32,443 nt of DNA from Akkermansia muciniphila (GTDB lineage: Bacteria > Verrucomicrobiota > Verrucomicrobiia > Limisphaerales > UBA9464), in assembly GCA_945861075.1 (NCBI GenBank), contig CAMATE010000003.1:1-32443 (forward strand). Reading direction: 5' to 3'. Made by a program: the position numbers and the translations under genes. Within the stretch, counting starts at the first letter, position 1; every line of letters starts with the position of its first letter. The notes under the pieces are model-generated. The model saw only the letters and a list, made by a program, of their open reading frames with translations. It ran no database searches and was not told where the DNA came from. Below are positions 25,103 through 32,443 of the stretch, one piece after another.

Positions 25103-25699
25103 TCAGTTCAATTGAGCCAACGGACTCAAAACCTCTGCGAGACTGCCGCGCTCGGTGCTGATGAGGGTGCCCGGACCGAAGCCATTGCGGGTGAAGTAGT
25201 CTGGCGCCGCTTCCAGCACAAACTGGATGCGGGAGGATTTCGACGGCACCCCCTTGGCATCCTGGGCCTTGAGGCGAACAATTTCCTGAATCACTCCGTC
25301 ATGATCGATGTAGGCCACATCGATGTCGAAGGGCACGTTCTTCATGTAGAAGGAACGGTCCCGGGGTCCAGCGAAGACGAAGAGCATGGTTTCTTCAGGC
25401 CCGATGGCCGTGCGATGCATGAGGCCCGTGGCGATTTGGGGCACCGTATGACACAACTCCGAGACAATTTCCTTGGAGCCGATCCACAGCTTCACCCGAG
25501 GCAAATTCACCTGGGCGCTGGCCAGATGAAACACCGGCTCGGAGGCTTCAGCCGGTGGACCCGACGCCGTAGGCGAAGGCGACGCGGTGGACGACTTCTG
25601 CACCGACGGGGCAGCCGGAGCCGGGGCCTGCGGCTGAGCACCACAACCCACCCACCACACACACAACAGGAGCGCGAGCAATCGCTTCACGCCGTCCAC
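25103..25699 (-). CDS. DUF192 domain lipoprotein
   Basis: A protein of 198 residues from GTG 25699, chosen because TGAGG (25705-25709) stands 5 bases ahead of it. A TTG at 25726 would give 207. A lipoprotein signal follows (VKRLLALLLCVWWVGC|G, Cys19), then a Pro/Ala/Ser-rich linker. The DUF192 domain begins near VKLWIGSKEIVSELCHTVPQ. It has the family marks GLMHRTAIGPEETMLFVF, FYMKNVPFDIDVAYID and a C-terminal VLEAAPDYFTRNGF. The function of DUF192 is not established. The lipobox places it on the outer side of a membrane. Confidence 0.87.
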   Translation of the reverse strand: MDGVKRLLALLLCVWWVGCGAQPQAPAPAAPSVQKSSTASPSPTASGPPAEASEPVFHLASAQVNLPRVKLWIGSKEIVSELCHTVPQIATGLMHRTAIGPEETMLFVFAGPRDRSFYMKNVPFDIDVAYIDHDGVIQEIVRLKAQDAKGVPSKSSRIQFVLEAAPDYFTRNGFGPGTLISTERGSLAEVLSPLAQLN

Positions 25700-25704
25700 A
25701 CTGA

Positions 25705-25709
25705 CCTCA
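25705..25709 (-). promoter_or_regulatory. Shine-Dalgarno supporting a GTG start
   Basis: On the minus strand TGAGG precedes GTG 25699 by 5 bases and marks the start of the DUF192 lipoprotein. Confidence 0.45.
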
Positions 25710-25786
25710 CGACGCTCTGCCGGCAATCGGGAGAATGACCAGCCGGCTCAGAGCCTGTCTGAAAATGGGGAGGGGCCACCAAACCC

Positions 25787-26245
25787 TCACGCCCGGGCCG
25801 CTCGTAGAGCCGATGCCGGCGCGACTTCCAATTGCGCGGCAAAATCGGTGGGGAAGGGTTGCGACTTGAGCACTCCACCCGGGCCCCGGGCCACACAAAC
25901 CACCGTCACATGGCCCACGGCCACTTCCTCAGCAGGTCCCGGCTCGATGCGCCAAAACCGAATTTGATAAGTCACCGTCTTCTCACGCTTCTCCTTCACC
26001 AACAGGTGCATTTCGACCAAATCCTCAAAACGCAACGGTTTGAGGTAATCACAATCGGCATGGACCCGCGGTAATCCCAACGGCTCGGCGGTACCCCTCA
26101 AGATCACCGACTGACCAAAGGACCGATAAAAAGCACCTTCCACCGTCTCCATGTACCGGAAGAAGTTGGAAAAATGGACAATGCCGGCCAGGTCGGTTTC
26201 ATTGAACTCAACACGTCGGGTCGCTCGGAATTCGTAGAACGGCAT
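25787..26245 (-). CDS. Acyl-CoA thioesterase, 4-hydroxybenzoyl-CoA thioesterase-like hotdog fold (YbgC/FadM type)
   Basis: A protein of 152 residues, the usual length for a single-hotdog thioesterase. The motif ETDLAGIVHFSNFFRYMETVE (from residue 16) holds the family Asp18 followed by GIVHF and the central helix. HADCDYLKPLRFEDLVEMHLLV and EVAVGHVTVVCVAR are the later strands of the fold. It should hydrolyse a cytoplasmic acyl-CoA or acyl-carrier thioester, but the substrate cannot be read from sequence. It sits 33 bp after the GT4 gene and 87 bp before the DUF192 gene on the same strand. Confidence 0.9.
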   Translation of the reverse strand: MPFYEFRATRRVEFNETDLAGIVHFSNFFRYMETVEGAFYRSFGQSVILRGTAEPLGLPRVHADCDYLKPLRFEDLVEMHLLVKEKREKTVTYQIRFWRIEPGPAEEVAVGHVTVVCVARGPGGVLKSQPFPTDFAAQLEVAPASALRAARA

Positions 26246-26278
26246 GGGGAAATCAGGGGGTTTGCATGAATGCGCAAA

Positions 26279-27616
26279 TCATTCGGGTCCGGTCGAATGC
26301 GGCGTTCGGGAACCGGCGATGAGAAAACGGGTTTGATCCAGAACCTCCCGGGCCATGGCGGCATCACTGAACCGTTCGGCCACCGCCTGTCGACCGCAGT
26401 CGCCCAACCGCCGCAGCTCCACTGGATCCGCGAACAACTCGCCAAGGGTGGCCGCCAGGGCCGATGACGTGTTCGACGAGCACAGGCGTCCACCGCCCGT
26501 CGCCTCGATGATCTCGCGAAAACCACAAACATCGGGCTGGACCACCGGTGTTCCGGCAGCCAGTGCTTCGACGACAAACAAACCGAAGGCCTCGCTGAAG
26601 CGGGACGGCACTGAAAGCACATCCACCGAGGCCAGGAAGGCTACCTTCTCATCTCGGGAGAGATTGGGATGAAACGAAGCCGCATCCGACAATCCCGCCT
26701 CAACCAACCGACGACGCAACGAGTCCACAAAGGGCTGATCGCTGGGCCCGCAGCCCCCACCCACCTTGAGTCGCAAGTGGGAGAATCGCTCCTGGCGCCG
26801 CAGTTCAATGAAGGCGTCCACCACGGTATCCAACCCCTTGTCGGGGCACATGCGGGCGAAGAATCCCAGCGTGGGCACGGAACCGCGGAAACCCTGCCCT
26901 GATCGGCTGGGGAGATCCCGGTAGCCGTCGAGGGAAATCCCGCTCTGGGCCACGCGGACCCGGTCGGGCGACAAACCCAGCCGGAGGATCATGCGATCGG
27001 CGAAGTAGCGGGTCGGAGCGATCCACCCGTCGAGTTCCCGACCCCGCTCGGCCATCAGTCGCCAGGATTCACTACGAAACGGTTCGGGCAGGGAATCGAG
27101 GAAGGATTCCTCGCTTTGGAGAAAACTAATCACCTTCGTTCCCAACCCAGAACGCAACCGGCGGGCAAACCCCAGCAACAGCGCATTGGAAAGATAGACG
27201 GCATCGGGTCGGGGTAACCGGGACATCCAGGCGATCATGTCCTCCAGTTCGCGAGTCTGGCAGCCCTCCTCACCCCGCAGCATGGAAACCGTGAGTTCAC
27301 CCACATCCTGGGGCCGGGTCTTAGCGGTCTTGCCCGCGGCCCATTTCAGCAACCAGGGCGCATCCACGGCCTGACGCAGCCAAGCCGGGGCGCTCCGGTA
27401 CCAGGGCAACTTCTGGGAAAGGAAGACATTGATCCCACCGAAGAAGGTGGGCGTGGTGCCCACGGTGGGAGCCTCGTCCAGCGTCATCGGCAAGTACAAG
27501 GGCACCATCACCGTGTCATGGCCTTGTCGACGCAGCTCCGCCACCAAGGCGTTGTCGCGGAAACAGTTCCCGCAATACATGCCCCCGGCTCCCGGAGTGA
27601 TCTGGATCAGGTTCAC
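26279..27616 (-). CDS. Glycosyltransferase family 4
   Basis: A protein of 445 residues, cytoplasmic or membrane-peripheral, with the GT-B fold. The N-terminal domain begins [28 protein letters not shown] (glycine-rich acceptor-side loop). The C-terminal GT4 core shows [48 protein letters not shown] (the E-x7-E nucleotide-sugar site, around residue 350) and a C-terminal [15 protein letters not shown]. The Cys-Gly-Asn-Cys in the N-terminal loop is unusual for a generic GT4 but recurs in some envelope glycosyltransferases. The gene heads the minus-strand run 27616-23432 and is divergent from the nucleotidyltransferase gene, which may supply or share a nucleotide sugar pathway. Confidence 0.87.
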   Translation of the reverse strand: MNLIQITPGAGGMYCGNCFRDNALVAELRRQGHDTVMVPLYLPMTLDEAPTVGTTPTFFGGINVFLSQKLPWYRSAPAWLRQAVDAPWLLKWAAGKTAKTRPQDVGELTVSMLRGEEGCQTRELEDMIAWMSRLPRPDAVYLSNALLLGFARRLRSGLGTKVISFLQSEESFLDSLPEPFRSESWRLMAERGRELDGWIAPTRYFADRMILRLGLSPDRVRVAQSGISLDGYRDLPSRSGQGFRGSVPTLGFFARMCPDKGLDTVVDAFIELRRQERFSHLRLKVGGGCGPSDQPFVDSLRRRLVEAGLSDAASFHPNLSRDEKVAFLASVDVLSVPSRFSEAFGLFVVEALAAGTPVVQPDVCGFREIIEATGGGRLCSSNTSSALAATLGELFADPVELRRLGDCGRQAVAERFSDAAMAREVLDQTRFLIAGSRTPHSTGPE

Positions 27617-27777
27617 GCTTTCAAGGACTCCTAACCTTCACTCCGGTTCCTGTCGAGGCAGGGAACGGATTTCGAGACAATCGGGGCAAGCCCACCGACG
27701 GAACCCTCTGGAGACACGGACTGCCCCCTCTCCTCCTGCTGACAAGGCAAAGCCGTTCTGCCACGGTCGGAAAACCG

Positions 27778-28617
27778 ATGAACATCAAGAAGGCTCTGAT
27801 CACCGCCGCCGGGCGCAACCAGCGCACGCTGCCGCTGCAAACCCTGGTGGATCAAGACGGCGTCTCCCGCAGCGCCTTGGGAGTGGTGATCGAGGAAGCC
27901 CTCTCGGCCGGCATCGAAGAAATCGCCGTGGTCATTCATCCGGGAGACCAAGCGGCCTACACCGAGGCAGCGGGAATCCACGGTCGCAAGCTCCGCTTCA
28001 TCGAACAGGCCGAACCACGGGGCTACGGCCATGCGGTGGCCTGCGGGCGAACCTTTACCCGAGAGGAACCCTTCCTCCTGATGGTCGGCGATCACGTCTA
28101 TGTCAGCGCCACGACGGTCCGTTGCGCCCGACAACTGGTGGAGACCGCGGCCCATGAGCGCTGCGCCGTTTCCGCAGTGCAAGCCACACACGAGAGCAAA
28201 CTCCCCTACTTCGGCGCGATTGGTGGCCGTCGGGTGAGTGGCCGTGACGCGTTGTATGAGATCACGGAGGTCTTGGAGAAACCGACCCCCACCTTGGCCG
28301 AACAGCGCCTGGTGATCCCAGGATTGCGCGCAGCTCATTATCTCTGCTTCTTCGGAATGCATGTGCTCACCCCTTCGGTCATGGACTTGATCGAACGTCA
28401 GGTGAGCGAGGCGACCGGTTCGGTGACCTTGTCCAGCGCCCTCTCGAACCTGGCACGAAAGGAACGCTATCTGGCGTTTGAAACGGCCGGACGTCGCTAC
28501 GACATGGGCGCCAAGCACGGATTCCTCACCGCCCAACTCGCACTCAGCCTGGCGGGCAACGACCGCGAAGAAGTGCTGTCCGGATTGGTCGAGTTGCTGG
28601 CGCAGCGTTGCCGCTGA
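27778..28617 (+). CDS. Sugar-phosphate nucleotidyltransferase-like protein (GalU-type) with altered nucleotide-binding loop
   Basis: A protein of 279 residues. The fold and order follow UTP-glucose-1-phosphate uridylyltransferases: [11 protein letters not shown] at the start, [16 protein letters not shown], then [17 protein letters not shown] and the [12 protein letters not shown] segment with its catalytic-type Asp. [21 protein letters not shown] and a final [11 protein letters not shown] follow. The usual GxGTRxxPxTKxxPK loop reads [19 protein letters not shown]. The GTR and the lysines are missing, though R, LP and T survive. It may therefore use another nucleotide or have lost activity. 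ATG 27778 is preceded by GGAAAA at a loose distance. Confidence 0.75.
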   Translation: MNIKKALITAAGRNQRTLPLQTLVDQDGVSRSALGVVIEEALSAGIEEIAVVIHPGDQAAYTEAAGIHGRKLRFIEQAEPRGYGHAVACGRTFTREEPFLLMVGDHVYVSATTVRCARQLVETAAHERCAVSAVQATHESKLPYFGAIGGRRVSGRDALYEITEVLEKPTPTLAEQRLVIPGLRAAHYLCFFGMHVLTPSVMDLIERQVSEATGSVTLSSALSNLARKERYLAFETAGRRYDMGAKHGFLTAQLALSLAGNDREEVLSGLVELLAQRCR

Positions 28618-28652
28618 GCGCAGCCGCGGCACCGTCCGGAAACACGGACTCC

Positions 28653-28690
28653 AAAAAGCACAACGGCGGCCAAGGGTTGGCCGCCGTTGT
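28653..28690 (-). terminator. Rho-independent terminator of trigger factor
   Basis: A 12-bp perfect stem (left arm 28660-28671 acaacggcggcc, loop 28672-28678, right arm 28679-28690) lies between the convergent trigger-factor and nucleotidyltransferase genes. On the minus strand it is followed, two bases on, by a run of five T (28653-28657), as expected for tig termination. On the plus side the stem is followed only by a weak t-rich stretch. Confidence 0.8.
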
Positions 28691-28730
28691 CGTTGAAACC
28701 TCAAGTCCCCTCAGGAGGGGCGGGTCCCCA

Positions 28731-30059
28731 TCAAGCCTTGGTCTCGGACGGAGACGGGGTGGCCACTTCTTCGACCTGGGCGTTGAGTTCGACGAAGTCG
28801 AGCACCTTGCCGATGACGATTTCCTGGGCCAATTCCTGGAAGGCGTTCCGCTCTTGCAGCGTCTTGGCCATCTTCTCCGGGGCGACCTTGTTCTGCTCGG
28901 CCAAGGCGATGATCCGCTGGGTCATTTCCTTCTGCTCAGCCTTAATGTTCTCCTTGTCGGCAATACGACCCAGGATGAAGGACGCCTTGACGCGGTCCTT
29001 CGCGCTGGCGGCGGCGCTGGTGAAGATCTCGTCCTTACGCTCCTCGATGATCTCCTTGGCGACACCGCGCTGCTGGTTCTCATTGACGATGTTGTACACC
29101 ACGTTGCGGGTCTCGTTGGCGATCACGCTCTCCGGGAGATCGAAGCTGACGGAGTCCAAAAGGCTCTTGAGCAACTGGTCGCGCAGCGCCTTGCGGCCGC
29201 GGAACTCCAGCTCATTCTTGAGATCCTGACGGATGCCCTCGGTCAGCTTGGCCAAATCCTCAGCACCGAAGCCCTTGGCGAACTCGTCGTTCACAGCAGG
29301 GAGAACCTTCTCCTTCACACCCACAACTTCGAGCTCATAGACCACGTTCTTGCCGGAGAGACCGGCGATGACGAAGTCGGCCGGCAAGGTCAGCGGCACC
29401 GTGCGCTTGTCGCCGGCGCTGGCACCGACCAGCGGGGTGGTGAAGCCCGGAATGAAGGATTCTTCCTTCACTTGGACCCAGAAATTCTGCTTCTCGGTGA
29501 GGCCACGGGCCGTGGGGAACTCATCGGTCAAGGGCTTGCCATCGAGGGTGCCTTTGTAATTCACCACGGCGATGTCGTCAGCCTGAATGGCGCGGGAGAC
29601 GTCGTTGTAGCGGACCTGCTGGTCGCGCAGGATATTGAGCGCGCGTTCCACATCCGCATCGGTGGGTTGAGACACCGGGCGCTGGGCCTTGAGGCCCTTG
29701 TATTCAGGCACCTCGAACTCCGGAGCGTGCTCCATGGTCGCCGTGTAGGAAAACGGCAAACCACGACCAAAGGCCAACTCCTCGACATCGAGGGTGGCCA
29801 GGATGCGCAACTTTTCCTGGGCAGCGGCGGCGGCGTAGGAATCGCTGAAGAGCTTCTTGCGAACCTCGTCGCTGATCTGACCCTCGTACGACTTGACGAT
29901 CAGGTGCTTGGGAGCCTTGCCGGGCCGGAAACCGGGCAACTGGGCCTGCTTCTGAAAGCTGGCGGTCACGGTGTCAAAGGCGGCGTTGACCTGCTCGACG
30001 GGCACCTCGACGCGGAGGAGCTTCTTGCACGGACCCAGATTCTCGACGGAAACGTTCAT
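28731..30059 (-). CDS. tig: Trigger factor, ribosome-associated chaperone / peptidyl-prolyl isomerase
   Basis: A protein of 442 residues from ATG 30059, the family-typical MNVSVENLG start. An upstream ATG at 30221 would add 54 unrelated residues. The N-terminal ribosome-binding domain carries the signature GFRPGKAP (43-50). The FKBP-type PPIase domain spans about 158-240 (VVNYKGTLDGKP, FIPGFTTPLVGASAGDKRTVPLT). The C-terminal part is long and helical and forms the substrate cradle. A strong terminator follows the stop, so the gene appears to be transcribed alone. clpP and clpX, often next to tig, are absent from this side. Confidence 0.95.
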   Translation of the reverse strand: MNVSVENLGPCKKLLRVEVPVEQVNAAFDTVTASFQKQAQLPGFRPGKAPKHLIVKSYEGQISDEVRKKLFSDSYAAAAAQEKLRILATLDVEELAFGRGLPFSYTATMEHAPEFEVPEYKGLKAQRPVSQPTDADVERALNILRDQQVRYNDVSRAIQADDIAVVNYKGTLDGKPLTDEFPTARGLTEKQNFWVQVKEESFIPGFTTPLVGASAGDKRTVPLTLPADFVIAGLSGKNVVYELEVVGVKEKVLPAVNDEFAKGFGAEDLAKLTEGIRQDLKNELEFRGRKALRDQLLKSLLDSVSFDLPESVIANETRNVVYNIVNENQQRGVAKEIIEERKDEIFTSAAASAKDRVKASFILGRIADKENIKAEQKEMTQRIIALAEQNKVAPEKMAKTLQERNAFQELAQEIVIGKVLDFVELNAQVEEVATPSPSETKA

Positions 30060-30288
30060 GTGCTTCTTGCTGCGATAGGATGACGCCAGAACGCACAACT
30101 GCATTCCGGCAAAGAGGCGGGACACTACGAACCGCCGGACAAGCCGGTCAAGCGCCCGTTCCGGGACACGGATCGGCCCGGATGATCGGGAAGCCTCCCT
30201 CAGGGAGCGGCACTGAGGCATTCCTCGTGATGCGACAGGGCCCGCATTGACTCAGGAAGATCGGCCTGTTAACGCCTTGGACCGCCCC

Positions 30289-31695
30289 ATGAAATCCAAG
30301 CCATCGATCGGCCTTTCCGGTCTCAACCGTCGCCGCTTCCTCCGCCAAAGCGCCGCTGCCACCGCCGCTGCGTTCGCCTTCCCCTACGTGGGCTCGGTGC
30401 TCGGCGCCAATGACCGGATCCAGATCGGTTGCATTGGCGTCGGTGGCAAGGGTTCCAGCGACACCGACGACGCGGCACGTTGTGGCGGCACCATTGTCGG
30501 CTTGTGCGACGTCGACCGGACCACGCTCGCCCAGAAGGGGCAGAAGTATCCGAAGGCCCAGCAATTCCAGGACTTCCGGAAGATGTTCGACCAGATCGGC
30601 AAATCGATCGACGCGGTGACCATCTCCACGCCCGACCACGTCCACGGCATCGCCGCCGCCACGGCCATGCGCCTGGGCAAGCACATCTACTGTCAGAAGC
30701 CGCTCACCCAGACGGTCCATGAAGCCCGCATCCTGCGGCAGTTGGCCCGCGATGGAAAACTGGCCACCCAAATGGGCAACCAAGGCAGCGCCGGCAGTGG
30801 CCTGCGTCGCGCGGTCGAGGTGATTCAGTCGGGGATCATCGGCAACGTCACCGAACTGCACGTCTGGTCCAACCGCCCGGTGTGGCCGCAAGGTCTGGCC
30901 CGGCCCGAGGGTTCCGACCCGGTGCCCGAGTCGCTCGACTGGGACTTGTGGCTCGGACCGGCGCAACACCGTCCCTTCAAGAAAGGTGTCTACCACGGCT
31001 TCGCCTGGCGCGGCTGGAACGACTTCGGTACGGGTGCCTTGGGCGACATGGCCTGCCACACGGTCAACATGCCCTTCCGCGCACTCAAGCTGGGCTACCC
31101 GACCCGCGTCGTGGCCGAACTCACCTCGCAATCCTTCCCCGAGACCTTCGCCAAGACCTCGCGCATCCGCTTCGAGTTCCCGGAACGCGACGGCCTGCCG
31201 CCGCTGAAGTTCTGGTGGTACGACGGCAATCCGTCGGACAAGGACTTGGCCCCGCTCCGTCCGAGCGCCGATCTCACCCGCGAAATCGTCACCCTAAAGG
31301 GATCGTTGCCGTCCAGCGGGTGTCTACTGGTGGGCGACAAGGGCAAGCTGTTCTCGCCGGACGATTACGGTTCCCAGTTCTTCATCATGGTGGGTAACGA
31401 AAAAATCTTCCTGCCCGGTGATGCTCACGAAGCGGTCAAAGCCGTGCCCCAGAGCATCCCCCGTTCGCCGGGCCACAACGAAGAGTGGTTCCAGATGATG
31501 CGCGACGGCACGCCCGCCTACTCCAACTTCGACATCGCCGCCTACCTCACCGAAATCATCCTGCTGGGCTGCATCGCGGTGCGGGTCGGCGAAGGCAAGG
31601 TCATGGATTGGGACGGCCCGAACATGCGCTCGACCAACTTGCCGGAGGCAGCCCGCTTCGTGAAGCGCGACAGCCGCAAGGGCTGGGATATCTGA
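30289..31695 (+). CDS. Gfo/Idh/MocA family oxidoreductase, Tat-exported
   Basis: A protein of 468 residues from ATG 30289; a TTG at 30247 would add 14 residues without a family counterpart. The twin-arginine signal RRRFLRQSAAATAAAFAF (residues 13-30) is followed by the Rossmann NAD(P)-binding motif IGCIGVGGKGSSD and CDVDRTTL. The family active-site region reads STPDHVHGIAAATAMRLGKHIYCQKPLTQTVHEARIL, which includes the conserved Lys-Pro (KPL). The likely substrate is a sugar or polyol derivative. It diverges from tig over 229 bp and is followed 74 bp later by a DUF1501 gene on the same strand. Confidence 0.93.
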   Translation: MKSKPSIGLSGLNRRRFLRQSAAATAAAFAFPYVGSVLGANDRIQIGCIGVGGKGSSDTDDAARCGGTIVGLCDVDRTTLAQKGQKYPKAQQFQDFRKMFDQIGKSIDAVTISTPDHVHGIAAATAMRLGKHIYCQKPLTQTVHEARILRQLARDGKLATQMGNQGSAGSGLRRAVEVIQSGIIGNVTELHVWSNRPVWPQGLARPEGSDPVPESLDWDLWLGPAQHRPFKKGVYHGFAWRGWNDFGTGALGDMACHTVNMPFRALKLGYPTRVVAELTSQSFPETFAKTSRIRFEFPERDGLPPLKFWWYDGNPSDKDLAPLRPSADLTREIVTLKGSLPSSGCLLVGDKGKLFSPDDYGSQFFIMVGNEKIFLPGDAHEAVKAVPQSIPRSPGHNEEWFQMMRDGTPAYSNFDIAAYLTEIILLGCIAVRVGEGKVMDWDGPNMRSTNLPEAARFVKRDSRKGWDI

Positions 31696-31769
31696 CCCAT
31701 ATCTCGGACCTGGGCCCCGACACCCGGTCTCCAACACTCCGTCTCCAACATCTCGGTCGACACCCTCCG

Positions 31770-32443
31770 ATGAAACCCTGCTCAGGCCCACTGTCCCGAC
31801 GCAGCTTCCTGGAACTGGGAAGCCTCAGCGCGTTGGGCTTGGGCCTGAGTGATTTTCTGCGCCTGCGCTCCCTGGCTGCGTCCGGTGCGCCCTTGGGCAT
31901 TCCGAACTCGCAAGACAAGGCCGTCATCTTCGTGTGGCTGCCGGGCGGGCCCTCGCAGCTCGACACCTACGACATGAAGCCGGATGCGCCTGCGGAATTC
32001 CGCGGCGATTTCCGACCCATCCGGACGAACGTGCCGGGCATCGACATTTGTGAGCTCTTCCCGCGGCAGGCCAAAGTCGCCAACCGCTTCACATTGGTGC
32101 GCTCGGTGTGCCACGACTTCTCCGACCATGGTGGCGCGCACAAGCGCTTCATGACCGGACGCATTCCGGCCACGCCCACTGAATTCGTCAACGACGCGCC
32201 GGCCGTCACCTCCATCGTGAGCCGGGCGTTGGAGAGCCGACAAAAATCCGGTCTTCCGGCCTGCATCGCTGGCGTGGACGACGGACGCAGCCACATCGAC
32301 GTCTTCAGCCTCGGACCCTCCTATCTGGGATCCAGCCACACGCCCTTCATGGTGGTGGGTGACCCGAGCGCGCCGAACTTCAAGGTGCAGAACCTCAGCC
32401 TCACTCCGGACATGGCCACCCGAATGGAGGATCGGTCCCATTT
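31770..32443 (+). CDS. DUF1501 domain protein, Tat-exported (partial, right edge)
   Basis: Open from ATG 31770 to the window end, with 224 whole codons and no stop. The Tat-type start (SRRSFLELGSLSALGLGLSDFLRL, residues 9-32) is followed by the DUF1501 marks AVIFVWLPGGPSQLDTYDMKPDAPAEFRGDF and IDICELFPRQAKVANRFTLVRSVCHDFSDH. This exported family is abundant in Planctomycetes and Verrucomicrobia. It resembles the sulfatase/alkaline phosphatase superfamily in fold, and its function is unknown. It normally follows DUF1549/DUF1553 genes; here it follows a Gfo/Idh/MocA gene instead. Confidence 0.92.
   Translation, partial: MKPCSGPLSRRSFLELGSLSALGLGLSDFLRLRSLAASGAPLGIPNSQDKAVIFVWLPGGPSQLDTYDMKPDAPAEFRGDFRPIRTNVPGIDICELFPRQAKVANRFTLVRSVCHDFSDHGGAHKRFMTGRIPATPTEFVNDAPAVTSIVSRALESRQKSGLPACIAGVDDGRSHIDVFSLGPSYLGSSHTPFMVVGDPSAPNFKVQNLSLTPDMATRMEDRSH

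Noticed and set aside
27631-28704. Minus-strand open frame of 357 codons
   Set aside because: It is antisense to the nucleotidyltransferase-like gene, which has a clear family pattern. The frame also spans the divergent spacer and terminator.
28608-30083. Plus-strand open frame of 491 codons
   Set aside because: It is antisense to trigger factor. It is rich in Leu and Gly without family resemblance, and it crosses the tig terminator.
30148-31131. Minus-strand open frame of 327 codons
   Set aside because: It is antisense to the Gfo/Idh/MocA gene and has no recognisable domain.
31721-31757. Short direct repeat gtctccaaca(c/t)ct before the DUF1501 start
   Set aside because: Two copies of about 12 bases 15 bases apart are too short to assign meaning. 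There is no associated element, and the fit to a regulatory site is weak.

Overview
The window is GC-rich and gene-dense, with 21 protein-coding genes, two of them cut by the window edges. I see no tRNA, rRNA, CRISPR array, transposase or phage gene. The gene set points to the Verrucomicrobiota, with the Planctomycetota second. Pointers are a pseudopilin with an A|FTLIELL-type N-terminus and a C-terminal FEDGHVQW motif, BamB-like PQQ propellers, a glucose/sorbosone dehydrogenase fused to c-type haem motifs, a Tat-exported Gfo/Idh/MocA oxidoreductase followed by a DUF1501 protein, and an ECF sigma gene overlapping a YfbK-like VWA gene. The taxonomic call is inference from gene content only.

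Layout. (1) Positions 1-6868, minus strand: one giant secreted modular protein of at least 2289 residues that runs off the left edge. It carries LamG-like, glycine-rich, VCBS/cadherin/Big-like and fibrinogen-like (GGGWT) modules plus internal repeats. (2) A 317-bp divergent spacer, then a membrane-anchored PQQ-like propeller (plus), a pseudopilin (minus) and a large dehydrogenase/cytochrome c fusion (minus). (3) Positions 12599-16006, minus: livH-livM-livG-livF, a complete branched-chain amino-acid-type ABC translocator without a binding-protein gene in the window. (4) Positions 16131-19800, minus: a membrane-embedded spermidine-synthase-like protein with a long C-terminal extension, and a Nudix hydrolase. 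(5) A short TPR protein (plus) that converges on and overlaps a VWA protein (minus), whose own start overlaps an ECF sigma-factor gene. (6) Positions 23432-27616, minus: NAD synthetase, DUF192 lipoprotein, hotdog thioesterase, GT4 glycosyltransferase. (7) Divergent from these, a sugar-phosphate nucleotidyltransferase-like protein (plus). It converges on trigger factor (minus), with a strong terminator hairpin between them. (8) Right end, plus: Gfo/Idh/MocA oxidoreductase and the N-terminal part of a DUF1501 protein.

How the genes may work together. The liv genes form a tight operon with 4-bp and 2-bp junctions. The sigma factor and VWA protein are translationally coupled. The VWA protein begins with an anti-sigma-like cytoplasmic segment, one membrane helix and a long periplasmic part, so the pair looks like an ECF signalling module with a fused sensor. 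The left end and genes 7186-12371 are exported or envelope functions. The right-end pair is typical of the large exported oxidoreductase/DUF1501 repertoire of these phyla.

Nothing here is clearly a new defence or mobile system. The items most worth a second look are the giant adhesin-like protein with exact-register internal duplications, the sigma/anti-sigma-VWA fusion with a degraded metal-binding motif, the nucleotidyltransferase with an altered nucleotide-binding loop, and the membrane-fused aminopropyltransferase-like protein.
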